Shown here: one piece after another, positions 16,971 to 26,147 of the stretch
How positions within the stretch are numbered: position 1 is the stretch's first letter
How the letters are laid out: each line of letters begins with the position of its first letter
Source of the DNA: Rikenellaceae bacterium
GTDB lineage: Bacteria; Bacteroidota; Bacteroidia; Bacteroidales; Rikenellaceae
Length of the DNA: 64,000 nucleotides
Assembly (NCBI GenBank): GCA_015060115.1
Contig: SUZB01000006.1
Span: 1 to 64,000 of the forward strand
Direction: 5' to 3'
The notes under the pieces: model-generated
Databases searched by the model: none
Seen by the model: the letters and a program-made list of their open reading frames with translations, nothing else
Told to the model about the DNA's origin: nothing
Program-made: the position numbers and the translations under genes

Positions 16971-17099
16971 TTTGTTGTGATAAGGGCGCATCTGCGACTT
17001 ATCTAAAAAGTAAGACCCCGAGGGCTGTACCATTTCGTACTATCCCCCGGGGATCTTCTTTTCAGATAAGCCACATTTGCACCCTTCTGACAACAAATT
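16969..17099 (-). repeat. Palindromic intergenic element, copy 1
   Basis: This 131-bp imperfect palindrome has ends AATTTGTTGT (16969-16978) and its complement (17090-17099). The arms pair over about 57 positions, including TTATCT/AGATAA and a CCCCG/CGGGG core, around the apex GTAC-CATTTC-GTAC. It shares its termini and size with 33432-33559 and 35446-35571. The end carrying TGTCAGAAGGG is on the right, so relative to those copies it is inverted. Unpaired transitions become G.U pairs only on the minus strand. It has no open frame and no clear target duplication. Confidence 0.8.
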
Positions 17100-17135
17100 A
17101 CGGCCGACATTAAGAGCGTAATTTTTGGCAGGGGT

Positions 17136-17166
17136 TTTGAAATTTGCGAAACTATGGATAACTTTA
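17136..17166 (+). promoter_or_regulatory. Promoter of aldehyde dehydrogenase gene
   Basis: TTTG at 17136-17139 and TAACTTTA at 17159-17166 (one mismatch to TAnnTTTG) have a 19-bp spacer. The start codon is 19 bases downstream. Confidence 0.6.
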
Positions 17167-17185
17167 CTGCCGTAAAGCAACGACT

Positions 17186-18571
17186 ATGACAACTATCGAA
17201 AATACATCAGCAGGACAAATAAGCGCCATTGTTAAGGCACAACGAGAGTTCTTTGCATCGCATCGAACACTCTCGGTGGAGTATCGAATGGAGATGTTAC
17301 GCCGACTTCGCAAGGCAATTACCGACAACGAGGAGGCTTTGACCGATGCCCTACGCACCGACCTTAACAAGAGCTACGAGGAGGCATACCTAACGGAGAT
17401 AAGCATCGTTTTGGGCGAGATTGACAACTTCCTCCGTAACCTTCCTCGTTGGGCAGCGCCATCAAAGCGCAAGACCCCCTTTAAGCTCTTTCCATCAAAG
17501 AGTTACATCCTTACCGAGCCATTGGGTGTTTCGCTGATTATCGCACCTTGGAACTACCCCGTACAACTTCTGCTAAATCCACTTGTAGGTGCGATAGGTG
17601 CAGGATGTACCGCCGTACTAAAGCCCTCGCCCTATGTACCTAATGTGGCAATGGTCTTGGAGCGCATCATCAAGGCGACATTCGACGAAGAGTATATAGC
17701 CATAGTTCAGGGCAACCGCGAGGTGAACACCGCCCTGCTCAAGGAGCGCTACGACATCATCTTCTTCACCGGCTCGCCCGACTTAGGCCGCGTGGTTATG
17801 CGTGCAGCAACCGAGAACCTTACACCCGTAGTCTTGGAGTTAGGCGGCAAGAGCCCTGTGATTATTGACCGCACAGCCGATATTAAGCTCGCAGCAAAGC
17901 GCGTAGCGTGGGGCAAGAGCCTAAATGCAGGCCAAACCTGCATAGCGCCCGACTATCTGCTAATTCACAGCGAGGTAAAAGAGCAGTTTGTAGAGGCATA
18001 CAAAAATGCCTTACACGAGCTTTTGGGCGATGACGCAAGCAAGAGTGAGCACTATGTGCGTATGGTGTCAGACAAGGCTTTTAAGCGTGTTTCGAGCTAT
18101 CTCAACGATGGCCGTATTCGTTGCGGTGGCGCTACAAATGCCGAAGAGCGATATATCGAGCCTACCCTACTCGACCAAGTATCACCAGATAGCGCCATTA
18201 TGCGCGAGGAGATTTTTGGCCCAGTTTTGCCGATGATTGAGATAGAGAGCACGGACGAAGCAATCAACTTTATCCTCCAGCGCGAAAAGCCCTTGGCGCT
18301 ATATGTCTTTGCCGAGCAACAAGAGGCAGAGCGTGTAGTAAATCTCACATCTCCTGGTGGTGCTTGCATCAACGATGTGATTATGCACATTGCCAACGAA
18401 TATATGCCATTTGGCGGAGTTGGTAATTCGGGCATGGGGCGCTATCATGGCAGGGACTCGTTATACTCATTCTCGCATCGCCGCTCAGTTCTCGCCACAT
18501 CGACAAAGATAGACCTGCCGTTTAGGTATATGCCATATCGCTGGTTTAGCTACATAAAGCGTCTGCTATAA
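17186..18571 (+). CDS. Aldehyde dehydrogenase, class 3-like
   Basis: The 461-residue enzyme matches the class 3 / YwdH-type ALDH family. It has APWNYP (Asn123 of the oxyanion hole), FTGSPDLG cofactor loop, LELGGKSP (general base Glu218), nucleophile Cys252 in GQTCIAPDY, and EEIFGPVLP. A hydrophobic and basic C-terminus (about 440-461) resembles the membrane-associating tail of fatty-aldehyde dehydrogenases. It oxidises aldehydes to acids with NAD(P). Medium- or long-chain aldehydes are likely substrates but this is unproven. It stands alone with its own promoter and terminator. Confidence 0.92.
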   Translation: MTTIENTSAGQISAIVKAQREFFASHRTLSVEYRMEMLRRLRKAITDNEEALTDALRTDLNKSYEEAYLTEISIVLGEIDNFLRNLPRWAAPSKRKTPFKLFPSKSYILTEPLGVSLIIAPWNYPVQLLLNPLVGAIGAGCTAVLKPSPYVPNVAMVLERIIKATFDEEYIAIVQGNREVNTALLKERYDIIFFTGSPDLGRVVMRAATENLTPVVLELGGKSPVIIDRTADIKLAAKRVAWGKSLNAGQTCIAPDYLLIHSEVKEQFVEAYKNALHELLGDDASKSEHYVRMVSDKAFKRVSSYLNDGRIRCGGATNAEERYIEPTLLDQVSPDSAIMREEIFGPVLPMIEIESTDEAINFILQREKPLALYVFAEQQEAERVVNLTSPGGACINDVIMHIANEYMPFGGVGNSGMGRYHGRDSLYSFSHRRSVLATSTKIDLPFRYMPYRWFSYIKRLL

Positions 18572-18578
18572 AGAGTTG

Positions 18579-18612
18579 AAGTTGCCATTCAGAAATGTTT
18601 GGCAACTTTTCT
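18579..18612 (+). terminator. Intrinsic terminator after aldehyde dehydrogenase
   Basis: Arms AAGTTGCCA (18579-18587) and TGGCAACTT (18600-18608) enclose a 12-base loop. TTCTTTT follows. Confidence 0.85.
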
Positions 18613-18732
18613 TTTACCCTCGCCCCTCCCCCGAGAGAAAATTCCAATGCGCTTAAAACGGCTAAAAATGGGCAAATACGGGGTAATTTGCAAAAACATC
18701 GTGAAGAAACCCACACTTTTTCGCCACGAAAG

Positions 18733-18763
18733 TTGGCAGAATCGAAAATTAAGCGTAAATTTG
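18733..18763 (+). promoter_or_regulatory. Promoter of gyrA
   Basis: TTG at 18733-18735 and TAAATTTG at 18756-18763 have a 20-bp spacer. They precede a leader of about 65 bases that contains an alternating AT tract (TATATATATAATATATA). Confidence 0.65.
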
Positions 18764-18835
18764 TGCGCTATATATATAATATATAGGTGTGCCGAAAGGC
18801 CGAAATTAAGACAAAACACAAATTAAATAAATAAG

Positions 18836-21391
18836 ATGTCAGAAGAGCAGAACACAGGTTTAACTGGCCGAATAGTCCAGGTCAACCTCGAAGAACAGAT
18901 GAAGTCGGCATACATCGACTACTCGATGTCGGTGATTGTGTCGCGAGCACTGCCCGATGTGCGCGATGGTCTGAAGCCCGTGCACCGTCGTATTTTGTAT
19001 GATATGTCTGCCGAGCTCAACCTCTACTCGGATAAGCCCACCCGTAAGAGTGCGCGTATCGTGGGTGATGTACTCGGTAAGTTCCACCCCCACGGCGACA
19101 GCTCGGTTTACGAGGCTATGGTGCGTATGGCACAGCACTGGTCGATGCGCTACCCATTGGTAGAGGGTCAGGGTAACTTCGGTTCGATGGATGGCGACTC
19201 GCCTGCGGCGATGCGTTATACCGAGGCGCGTATGCAGAAGATTACCGATGAGGTAATGGCCGATATCGAGAAGGAGACAATCGACTGGGGCTTGAACTTT
19301 GATGATACGATGAAGGAGCCTACCGTATTGCCCACCAAGATTCCATTGTTGTTGGTAAACGGTGCGAGCGGTATCGCAGTAGGTATGGCAACCAATATGG
19401 CGCCCCACAACCTTGGCGAGGTAGTAGATGCTTGTTGTGCCTACATCGACAACCCTGAGTGCGAGTGCGAGGAGTTGCTCAACTATGTTAAGGGTCCCGA
19501 CTTCCCCACAGGTGCCATCATCTATGGCTACGAGGGTGTCAAGGAGGCGTTGCTCACAGGTCGTGGTCGTGTGGTTATGCGTGCCAAGACCGAGATTGAG
19601 CACACACCATCGGGTCGTGAGTGCATCGTAATCACCGAGATTCCCTATATGGTAAACAAGGCCGAGATGATTAAGCGCATCGCCGACCTTATCAACGAGA
19701 AGAAGATTGAGGGTATCTCATATATCAACGATGAGTCTGACCGCCAGGGTATGCGTATTGTCATCATCCTAAAGCAAGATGCTGTGGCAAGCGTTGTATT
19801 GAACACACTCTACAAGAATACCCCCTTGCAGTCATCATTCGCCGTTAATAACATTGCGTTGGTAAATGGTCGTCCTCAGTTGCTCAACCTCAAGGACCTT
19901 ATCCGCCACTTTGTTGATCACCGCCACGATGTCATCGTACGCCGTTCACGCTTCGATTTGCAGAAGGCCGAGGAGCGTCAGCACATCGTAGAGGGCTTGC
20001 TTATCGCTCAGGATAACATCGACGAGGTAGTTCACATCATTCGTTCATCGAAGACTGGCGATGAGGCTCGTACACGCCTTCAGGAGCGCTTCGGCCTCTC
20101 GGAGTTGCAGACTGCCGCTATCCTTGAGATGCGTTTGCGTCAGCTCACAGGTCTTCAGCGCGAGCAGTTGGAGAACGAGCACGCCGAGCTTACAAAGACT
20201 ATCGACTACCTAAAGGCTGTTTTGGCAAATGTCGATATGCAGATGCAGATTATCAAGGACGAGTTAGTGGAGATAAAGGAGAAGTATGGCGATGAGCGCC
20301 GCTCGGAGATTATCTACTCTTCTGAGGAGTTCAATCCCGAGGACTTCTATGCCGATGACGATATGGTTATCACCATCTCGCACATGGGCTACATCAAGCG
20401 TACACCTTTGGCAGAGTACCGCACACAGCATCGTGGTGGCGTAGGTGCTAAGGGTAGCGCAACACGCGATGAGGACTTTATCGAGCATATCTATGTAGCA
20501 TCGATGCACAACACGATGATGTTCTTCACGGAGATGGGTCGTTGCTACTGGCTCAAGGTATACCAGATTCCTGAGGGTACACGCTCTTCGAAGGGTCGTG
20601 CAATCCAGAATGTTATCCAGATTGAGCCCGGCGACAAGGTTCGCGCATACATCAATGTTAAGAACCTCAATGACAAGGAGTTCGTAGAGAACAACTACCT
20701 CATAATGTGTACTAAGCGTGGTATCGTCAAGAAGACAACTTTGGAAGATTATTCACGCCCGCGTACTAACGGTGTCAAAGCAATCGTTATTAGAGAGGGA
20801 GACGAGCTATTGGAGGTTAAGCTCACAAGTGGCAATGCCGAGATTATGATTGCTGCTCGCGAGGGTCGCGCAATCCGTTTCAACGAGTCTACCGTGCGTC
20901 CTATGGGTCGTGTTAGCTCAGGTGTTCGCGCCATCTCTATCGACGACGACAACGAGGTTATCGGCATGATTGCCATCGAGCCCGACTCTAAGGAGGATGT
21001 ATTGGTTCTCTCGGAGAATGGCTACGGCAAGCGTACCGACCTTGACGAGTACCGCATCACCAATCGTGGCGGTAAGGGTGTTAAGACCATCAATGTTACG
21101 GAGAAGACCGGAAAGCTTATCTCTATTCAGGCTGTAACCGATGATAACGATCTGATGATTATCAACCGTTCGGGTCTTACAATCCGCACCTCTGCCGACC
21201 AGATTCGTGTTGCAGGTCGTGCTACACAGGGTGTTCGCGTTATCAACCTTCGCGAGGGCGACTCTATCGCTTCGGTAACAGCTGTACCTAAGACCGAGGA
21301 GGATGAAATCGAAGCACTTGAGGGCGCAACGGAGGCAACAGCCGTAGAGGGCGTAGCCACTGAGGTAAACACAGAGAATACAAACGAATAA
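18836..21391 (+). CDS. gyrA: DNA gyrase subunit A
   Basis: The 851-residue protein is full-length GyrA. The breakage-reunion domain has [37 protein letters not shown] and the catalytic tyrosine Tyr128 in AMRYTEAR. A coiled-coil tower follows, then a C-terminal beta-pinwheel with the GyrA box-like [10 protein letters not shown] and NRGGKGVKT. With GyrB it introduces negative supercoils. The quinolone-determining positions carry Ser89 (E. coli Ser83) and Glu93 (E. coli Asp87). It is followed 25 bases later by a TPR gene, probably in the same transcript. Confidence 0.97.
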   Translation: MSEEQNTGLTGRIVQVNLEEQMKSAYIDYSMSVIVSRALPDVRDGLKPVHRRILYDMSAELNLYSDKPTRKSARIVGDVLGKFHPHGDSSVYEAMVRMAQHWSMRYPLVEGQGNFGSMDGDSPAAMRYTEARMQKITDEVMADIEKETIDWGLNFDDTMKEPTVLPTKIPLLLVNGASGIAVGMATNMAPHNLGEVVDACCAYIDNPECECEELLNYVKGPDFPTGAIIYGYEGVKEALLTGRGRVVMRAKTEIEHTPSGRECIVITEIPYMVNKAEMIKRIADLINEKKIEGISYINDESDRQGMRIVIILKQDAVASVVLNTLYKNTPLQSSFAVNNIALVNGRPQLLNLKDLIRHFVDHRHDVIVRRSRFDLQKAEERQHIVEGLLIAQDNIDEVVHIIRSSKTGDEARTRLQERFGLSELQTAAILEMRLRQLTGLQREQLENEHAELTKTIDYLKAVLANVDMQMQIIKDELVEIKEKYGDERRSEIIYSSEEFNPEDFYADDDMVITISHMGYIKRTPLAEYRTQHRGGVGAKGSATRDEDFIEHIYVASMHNTMMFFTEMGRCYWLKVYQIPEGTRSSKGRAIQNVIQIEPGDKVRAYINVKNLNDKEFVENNYLIMCTKRGIVKKTTLEDYSRPRTNGVKAIVIREGDELLEVKLTSGNAEIMIAAREGRAIRFNESTVRPMGRVSSGVRAISIDDDNEVIGMIAIEPDSKEDVLVLSENGYGKRTDLDEYRITNRGGKGVKTINVTEKTGKLISIQAVTDDNDLMIINRSGLTIRTSADQIRVAGRATQGVRVINLREGDSIASVTAVPKTEEDEIEALEGATEATAVEGVATEVNTENTNE

Positions 21392-21416
21392 TTAACAATA
21401 ACCTAACGCAAAAATT

Positions 21417-22769
21417 ATGAAAAAGTTAGTTTTGATGGTCGTTGCAGCTATGGTGCTTGCAATGCCCGCAGTAAATGCACAGAAGGTAAACACCGATTCT
21501 GAGGTAGCCAAGCTTGCAAAAGTTGATGCTGCCATTGCCGATGCAAAGAAGGGTGCTAAGGCAGCTACTTGGGTTGCTCACGCAAAGGCTTATGCCGATG
21601 CTTATGCACTTCCCACCAAGGAGCTTGGTCGTGGTGTTCCTGAGCAGATGCTCATGATGAATGTTGGCCGTCCTGAGGGTGCTTTCGAGAGCCAGTTCGC
21701 AGGCTACCCCGCTATCGTTTACAGCTACGAGTATGTAGATGTATATGTAGTAAACGGTATGATCGAGGGTTGGGACCAGAAGAAGGCCATCAAGGAGAAC
21801 CTCGCCGAGACTGCTATCGCATCGTATACAAAGGCTTACGAGATGGATCCCAAGACAGAGTCTAAGGTGGCTGCCGGCGTTCTTAACCTTGCTAACGCAC
21901 TCGCTATTCAGGCTGATGCTTTGAACAATATGGGCAAGATTGCTGATGCGGCTTACGCTTTCGAGCTTGCATTCCGTGCTCAGCAGGTTATCCCTTCTAT
22001 TAAGGCTGATCCCAACAACCTCTACAACGCTGGTATGCTCACTACTATGCACGCAGCAACGCTCCAGGGCGAGGAGGCATTGGCAGCTTTCAACAAGGGC
22101 GAGAAGATCTTCGCTGATGCTTTGGCAGCTGGCTTCAAGGATGAGAGCGGTAACATCTACTACTACATCTTCCACTGCTTCTATGGTCAGAAGGAGAAGA
22201 ACCGCGATGAGTACTTGCCTAAGGCTAAGGAGGCATTGCTCACCGGTATTAAGCTCTACCCCAAGAACACTACTATCCTCGATGGTCTTATGCAGTTCTA
22301 CACTGCTGAAGAGGGCGTAGGTGATCCTGCAGAGCTCACTGGTATGATTGAGGCATCGTTGAAGGAGGATCCCACCAACTACGACCTCTGGTTTGGTCGT
22401 GGCCGTGTTTACAACGCTATGAAGCAGTACGACGAGTGTATCAAGTCATTCGAGAAGTGTGTCGAGTTGCGCCCCGAAGAGTTCGAGCCCAACTTCTACA
22501 CTGCATACTTCATCATCGAGAAGGCTAACGCCGAGGTTGAGAAGCTCAACAGCACACCTAATATGAGCTACCAGCTCTACGAGGAGGAGAACGCTAAGAT
22601 TAACCTTATCTTCGCTGAGGCAATTCCTTGGTTGGAGAAGGCTTACGCTATCAACCCCACAGATGGTGCTACTATTGAGTACTTGAATATGCTTTGCTTC
22701 CGTCTCCGTGATTTGGACGGCATGATGGACAAGTACAACAAGTACCACGAGCTGTATATGAACCGCTAA
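21417..22769 (+). CDS. Secreted TPR-repeat protein
   Basis: The 450-residue protein has a clear signal peptide (MKKLVLMVVAAMVLAMPAVNAQ). Helical repeats of the tetratricopeptide type follow, clearest at AAYAFELAFRAQQVIPS, AKEALLTGIKLYPKNTTIL, YDLWFGRGRVYNAMKQYDECIKSFEKCVELRP and IPWLEKAYAINPTDG. It is periplasmic or outer-membrane associated; TPR domains mediate protein contacts and no enzyme motif is present. It follows gyrA in the same direction and is closed by a strong hairpin at 22791. Its role is unknown. Confidence 0.85.
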   Translation: MKKLVLMVVAAMVLAMPAVNAQKVNTDSEVAKLAKVDAAIADAKKGAKAATWVAHAKAYADAYALPTKELGRGVPEQMLMMNVGRPEGAFESQFAGYPAIVYSYEYVDVYVVNGMIEGWDQKKAIKENLAETAIASYTKAYEMDPKTESKVAAGVLNLANALAIQADALNNMGKIADAAYAFELAFRAQQVIPSIKADPNNLYNAGMLTTMHAATLQGEEALAAFNKGEKIFADALAAGFKDESGNIYYYIFHCFYGQKEKNRDEYLPKAKEALLTGIKLYPKNTTILDGLMQFYTAEEGVGDPAELTGMIEASLKEDPTNYDLWFGRGRVYNAMKQYDECIKSFEKCVELRPEEFEPNFYTAYFIIEKANAEVEKLNSTPNMSYQLYEEENAKINLIFAEAIPWLEKAYAINPTDGATIEYLNMLCFRLRDLDGMMDKYNKYHELYMNR

Positions 22770-22790
22770 TTTATTGAACAACAAACAGAA

Positions 22791-22820
22791 TAGGGGCTGC
22801 ACCTTTTGGCGCAGCCCCTA
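22791..22820. terminator. Bidirectional terminator hairpin
   Basis: Perfect 10-bp arms TAGGGGCTGC (22791-22800) and GCAGCCCCTA (22811-22820) have a 10-base loop. The hairpin lies between the convergent TPR and nucleosidase genes. Confidence 0.8.
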
Positions 22821-22841
22821 ACTATTTGTAGTGAGCAATGA

Positions 22842-23432
22842 TTAAAACTCCTCGATACGCTCCAAAAGAGGAGTAAAGTCCGAGTGAGCATCTGCAAACT
22901 CATCGTAAGAGTGCTCCGAGTGTCCCTCCTCTGGAACATCCGACACATACTTAACCGCTACAACAGGGATATTGTCGTACATCTCGGCAACCTGTGTAAT
23001 AGCAGCAATCTCCATATCGAAGAGACCGCAATCGACACCGAAACGCGACTTTACCTCGCGGATAATATCGGCATTGACAAACGAGTCGCCAGTAAATACT
23101 GCCTCTTTGTCCTTGCCAAGCAATTTGCGGGGGTCGGTAATCTCAGGACAGAAGCCCTCAGGGATTATGACATCGTGGTGAATAGCCACCGAGGGCATTA
23201 CAATATCACCCTGCTTACGACCGAGAGCCGAAGCTGCAAAGCCGATAACGGCCAACATATCGTACTTATGCGTTGCGGTAGCCAAGGCACGCGAAAGGCC
23301 TGCCGACGATAGCGCCTTGCCGATACCCACCTCTACAAGGTCGTAGTCGTGGCGCAGTGCTGAGGCATGGTCGAGAGCATAGCGCATAGCGCGATACTCA
23401 CGCGATGTGGGGGCACAGATAAGGATACGCAT
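22842..23432 (-). CDS. 5'-methylthioadenosine/S-adenosylhomocysteine nucleosidase-like protein
   Basis: The 196-residue protein is of the PNP/UDP family, nucleosidase branch. It has VIGFAASAL near residue 70, TGDSFVNAD (substrate loop), FDMEIAAITQVAE in place of the usual VEMEGAAIAQV, and VKYVSDVPE with the catalytic Asp. It is shorter than typical MTAN (about 230). The ATG at 23432 is chosen because it follows the luxS stop by one base. Coupling to luxS supports S-adenosylhomocysteine cleavage to S-ribosylhomocysteine, the LuxS substrate. That would make the pair a complete activated-methyl-cycle and AI-2 module. Confidence 0.85.
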   Translation of the reverse strand: MRILICAPTSREYRAMRYALDHASALRHDYDLVEVGIGKALSSAGLSRALATATHKYDMLAVIGFAASALGRKQGDIVMPSVAIHHDVIIPEGFCPEITDPRKLLGKDKEAVFTGDSFVNADIIREVKSRFGVDCGLFDMEIAAITQVAEMYDNIPVVAVKYVSDVPEEGHSEHSYDEFADAHSDFTPLLERIEEF

Positions 23433-23433
23433 A

Positions 23434-23946
23434 CTACCACCACTTTTCATAGACACTGCCAATACCGAGCTTATCGGCCTCGTCTGCGGTAAAGAGGGTG
23501 CGCATATACTCCGCCATAGCAGCGTTTGTCGAGTCGATAGCGTACAAGCCAGGGTTACCGCACTGAATCTCGTTCAAGCCCACAACATCCGATGCCGACT
23601 TAAGGGGAAAGACCTCCTTATAGACCTTAGCCAAGGCCTGACGAATATCCTCAGCCTCGACACTCTGCATAGTCGAGAGGTAGAAACCTGTTTTGCAACC
23701 CATAGGACAGAACGACACAATGGCCGAGCCAATCTTCTCGTCAAGGCGCAGGTAGTAGGCCATAAGGTGCTCGATGGTGTGTACCTCACCTGAGCCGAGG
23801 GGTGCGTGAGCCATAGGTGCACGGAAGCGCAAATCCCACGAGCGCACCTGATACTCATCGTTAATGGTATATACCGAGCGGAGGTAGAGACCAGCATCGA
23901 GTGTGCGATGATCAACATCGAATGATGAAACAATATTTTTCTTCAT
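23434..23946 (-). CDS. luxS: S-ribosylhomocysteine lyase LuxS
   Basis: The 170-residue protein carries all LuxS residues: the HTIEH zinc pair (His56, His60), the catalytic cysteine Cys84 in PMGCKTGFY, and the third zinc ligand Cys129 in QCGNPGLY. It cleaves S-ribosylhomocysteine to homocysteine and DPD, the AI-2 precursor, in the cytosol. The ATG at 23946 is preferred to an in-frame one at 23964, which would sit at the transcription start. It is cotranscribed with the nucleosidase gene one base downstream. Confidence 0.96.
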   Translation of the reverse strand: MKKNIVSSFDVDHRTLDAGLYLRSVYTINDEYQVRSWDLRFRAPMAHAPLGSGEVHTIEHLMAYYLRLDEKIGSAIVSFCPMGCKTGFYLSTMQSVEAEDIRQALAKVYKEVFPLKSASDVVGLNEIQCGNPGLYAIDSTNAAMAEYMRTLFTADEADKLGIGSVYEKWW

Positions 23947-23964
23947 AGTATTAATTTTAGACAT

Positions 23965-23982
23965 TATCTTTGCGCAAAGATA
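23965..23982. promoter_or_regulatory. Palindromic divergent -7 boxes at luxS
   Basis: TATCTTTGCGCAAAGATA is an 18-bp perfect palindrome in which each half is a -7 box. The right half (23975-23982, minus strand) fits luxS with a leader of about 20 bases. The left half (23965-23972) would fire rightwards towards the acyltransferase gene. Confidence 0.6.
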
Positions 23983-24003
23983 CGAATTTTTCTACCAAAA
24001 GTG

Positions 24004-24011
24004 TATCTTTG
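24004..24011 (+). promoter_or_regulatory. -7 box of acyltransferase gene
   Basis: TATCTTTG lies 9 bases before the ATG at 24021 and 18 before the ATG at 24030. It is a second rightward box in addition to that at 23965. Confidence 0.5.
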
Positions 24012-24020
24012 CAATTAAAT

Positions 24021-25151
24021 ATGGTATCTATGCAAGAGTATCCCACTTCAAATTCTTCGGCTAAGCGCATCGTATTTTTAGATTATCTGCGTGCTGTGGC
24101 TTGCTTTATGGTCATCTTGGTGCACTGCATCGAGCCCTTCTATCTTGGTGGCGAGGGCACATATATCGCCTCGTATAGCGATGCCTGCTGGGTGGCCTTC
24201 GTAAATTCGTTTTTGCGCGTTGCCGTGCCTCTCTTCGTTATGACATCGAGCTATCTGCTAATGCCCATTACGACCGACACCGAGACATTCTATCGTCGTC
24301 GTTTTCAGCGTGTTGTAATCCCATTTATTGTATGGTCGTTGGCTTACGCCTTTATCCCTATGTGGGGCTCTGGTGGCGAGGTTGCGGTGGGCGATAACCT
24401 TGCACAGCTAAGCATTAACCTTATGTGGCACAGCGGACATCTATGGTATGTCTATATGATTATTGGCATCTACCTCTTTATGCCAATCTTGTCGCCTTGG
24501 TTAGAGCGTGTAACGAAGCGTGGCGAGGAGGCATTTATCCTCGTTTGGCTCTTCACAACTGCCATACCCTTCTTCCGTGAGCTTGCTCGCGTAGTGCGTG
24601 GCACAGCCGAGGTTTGGGGTGAGGCGAGTTGGAACGAGTTCGGCCTTTTCTACTACTTTAGTGGCTTTATCGGCTTTGTGGTGGCGGCACACTATATTCG
24701 TAAATATGTCGATTGGGGTGCTAAGAAGACCATTACGGTTGCACTTCCGATGATTGTAGCGGGCTATCTTGCCACAGCGCTACCCTTCTACTTGCAACTA
24801 CCCGACAACTACCCCATTAACGAGAGTATTGATTTGGCAGTTAAGTTAGAGCTTAGCTGGGACTTTACGAATACTGGTGCTGCGCTTATGACCATTGGCG
24901 TATTCCTGCTCTTCAAGCTTATCAAGCGCCCCTGCAAGGTATATCCGCTATTCTACGAATTATCGCGCCTTAGCTACGGAGTCTACCTTTTGCACATGTT
25001 CGTTTTGGTGGCCGTATTCGACATCGTCAAGGGTTGGGAGATTGGCACAGCGCTAACAATGTTTGTATCAGCACTCCTAACCTATATCGGCTCATTTGTT
25101 GTTGCCAAACTTTTATCACTGCTCCCAAAGAGCAAATATATTGTTGGATAG
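24021..25151 (+). CDS. Acyltransferase 3 family integral membrane protein
   Basis: The protein has about 376 residues and ten hydrophobic segments. It starts with the family signature FLDYLRAVACFMVILVHCIEPF, whose His is the presumed catalytic residue. A second block, WHSGHLWYVYMIIGIYLFMPIL, is also typical. These enzymes O-acylate sugars, peptidoglycan or lipids using cytoplasmic acyl donors. The start at 24021 (or 24030) is chosen from the promoter position; a longer frame reaches 23970 inside the promoter. One base separates its stop from the GSCFA gene, so the two are coupled. The acceptor substrate is unknown. Confidence 0.85.
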   Translation: MVSMQEYPTSNSSAKRIVFLDYLRAVACFMVILVHCIEPFYLGGEGTYIASYSDACWVAFVNSFLRVAVPLFVMTSSYLLMPITTDTETFYRRRFQRVVIPFIVWSLAYAFIPMWGSGGEVAVGDNLAQLSINLMWHSGHLWYVYMIIGIYLFMPILSPWLERVTKRGEEAFILVWLFTTAIPFFRELARVVRGTAEVWGEASWNEFGLFYYFSGFIGFVVAAHYIRKYVDWGAKKTITVALPMIVAGYLATALPFYLQLPDNYPINESIDLAVKLELSWDFTNTGAALMTIGVFLLFKLIKRPCKVYPLFYELSRLSYGVYLLHMFVLVAVFDIVKGWEIGTALTMFVSALLTYIGSFVVAKLLSLLPKSKYIVG

Positions 25152-25152
25152 T

Positions 25153-26121
25153 ATGAAATTTCGCACCGAGATAACCCCTGCCCGCTGGAGAGAGAGCATA
25201 GGATATGATGATACGATTCTTAGCCTCGGCTCGTGCTTTGCCAATAATATCGCAGCAAAGCTCGCCGAGCGCAAATTCCGTGTTGTGGCATCACCCACCG
25301 GCATACTCTTTAACCCCGCATCAATCGCCTTGGCCATAGAGCGTATGGCAGAGCTCAAAGCGCCCTGCGAAGAGGAGCTAATAGAGGTTGGTGGTCGTTG
25401 GCTATCATACGATTTCCACTCCGATTTTTCGGCTACGACCAAGGCCGAGGCAATAGCCACGATGCAGAAGGCAATAGAGGTTGGTAATAAGGCACTTACA
25501 ACGGCTAACTACACCATTATCACGCTCGGCACGGCGTGGGTATATCGCCTAAAATCTTCGGGCGAGGTGGTGGCAAATTGCCATAAACAGCCACACCAGA
25601 ATTTCAGCCGAGAGCTACTCTCGGTTGCCGATGTTGTCGAGATGTTGGAGCGCATTATCAAGGCGACACAATCGCACATTATATTCACCGTAAGCCCCGT
25701 TAGACATATTGGCGAGGGGGCGGAGGATAACTCACTAAGCAAATCTATTCTCCGCGTGGCAATAGCCGATGTTTGTCGTCGTTACAGCGAGCGCACCGTA
25801 TACTTTCCATCGTATGAGATTATGCTTGATGATTTGCGCGACTATCGTTTCTATGCCAATGACCTTGTACACCCCACTCAGATGGCGGTAGATTATATTG
25901 CAGACAAGTTTTTCGAAGTTGCTTTAAGTAACCAAGTCAAAGAATTTATGCCCAAGGTGTTACAAATCGTAAAAGCAGCCTCGCATCGTCCCTCGAACCC
26001 TGCCAGCGAGGAGCATAAACTCTTCTGTCGAAAGCAACTCGATGCAATTGCCTCGATGCCCGAAATCAATTTTGAGGAAGAAAAGCGATATTTTGAGCAA
26101 ATGTTACAAATAAATTTGTAA
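25153..26121 (+). CDS. GSCFA-domain protein
   Basis: The 322-residue cytosolic protein contains the eponymous motif (ILSLGSCFANNIAAKL, near residue 28). It also has ITLGTAWVY, TVSPVRH and YANDLVHPTQMAVDYI, an SGNH/GDSL-hydrolase-like set in which Ser of GSCF and Asp-x-x-His of NDLVHP would be catalytic. The family is common next to cell-wall or carbohydrate acylation genes. Direct coupling to a membrane acyltransferase suggests that the pair adds and removes, or transfers, acyl groups on the same polymer (inference). Confidence 0.85.
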   Translation: MKFRTEITPARWRESIGYDDTILSLGSCFANNIAAKLAERKFRVVASPTGILFNPASIALAIERMAELKAPCEEELIEVGGRWLSYDFHSDFSATTKAEAIATMQKAIEVGNKALTTANYTIITLGTAWVYRLKSSGEVVANCHKQPHQNFSRELLSVADVVEMLERIIKATQSHIIFTVSPVRHIGEGAEDNSLSKSILRVAIADVCRRYSERTVYFPSYEIMLDDLRDYRFYANDLVHPTQMAVDYIADKFFEVALSNQVKEFMPKVLQIVKAASHRPSNPASEEHKLFCRKQLDAIASMPEINFEEEKRYFEQMLQINL

Positions 26122-26147
26122 ATTTGCGGAATATTTCGCGAAAAACT

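Noticed and set aside
16969..17099. Integron attC site
   Set aside because: There is no integron integrase, no conserved GTTRRRY/RYYYAAC core sites and no cassette array. The ends AATTTNNTGT do not fit.
16969..17099. Simple Rho-independent terminator of deoD
   Set aside because: The stem is far longer than needed, no T-run follows on either strand, and two other copies share its termini. A secondary terminating role is still possible.
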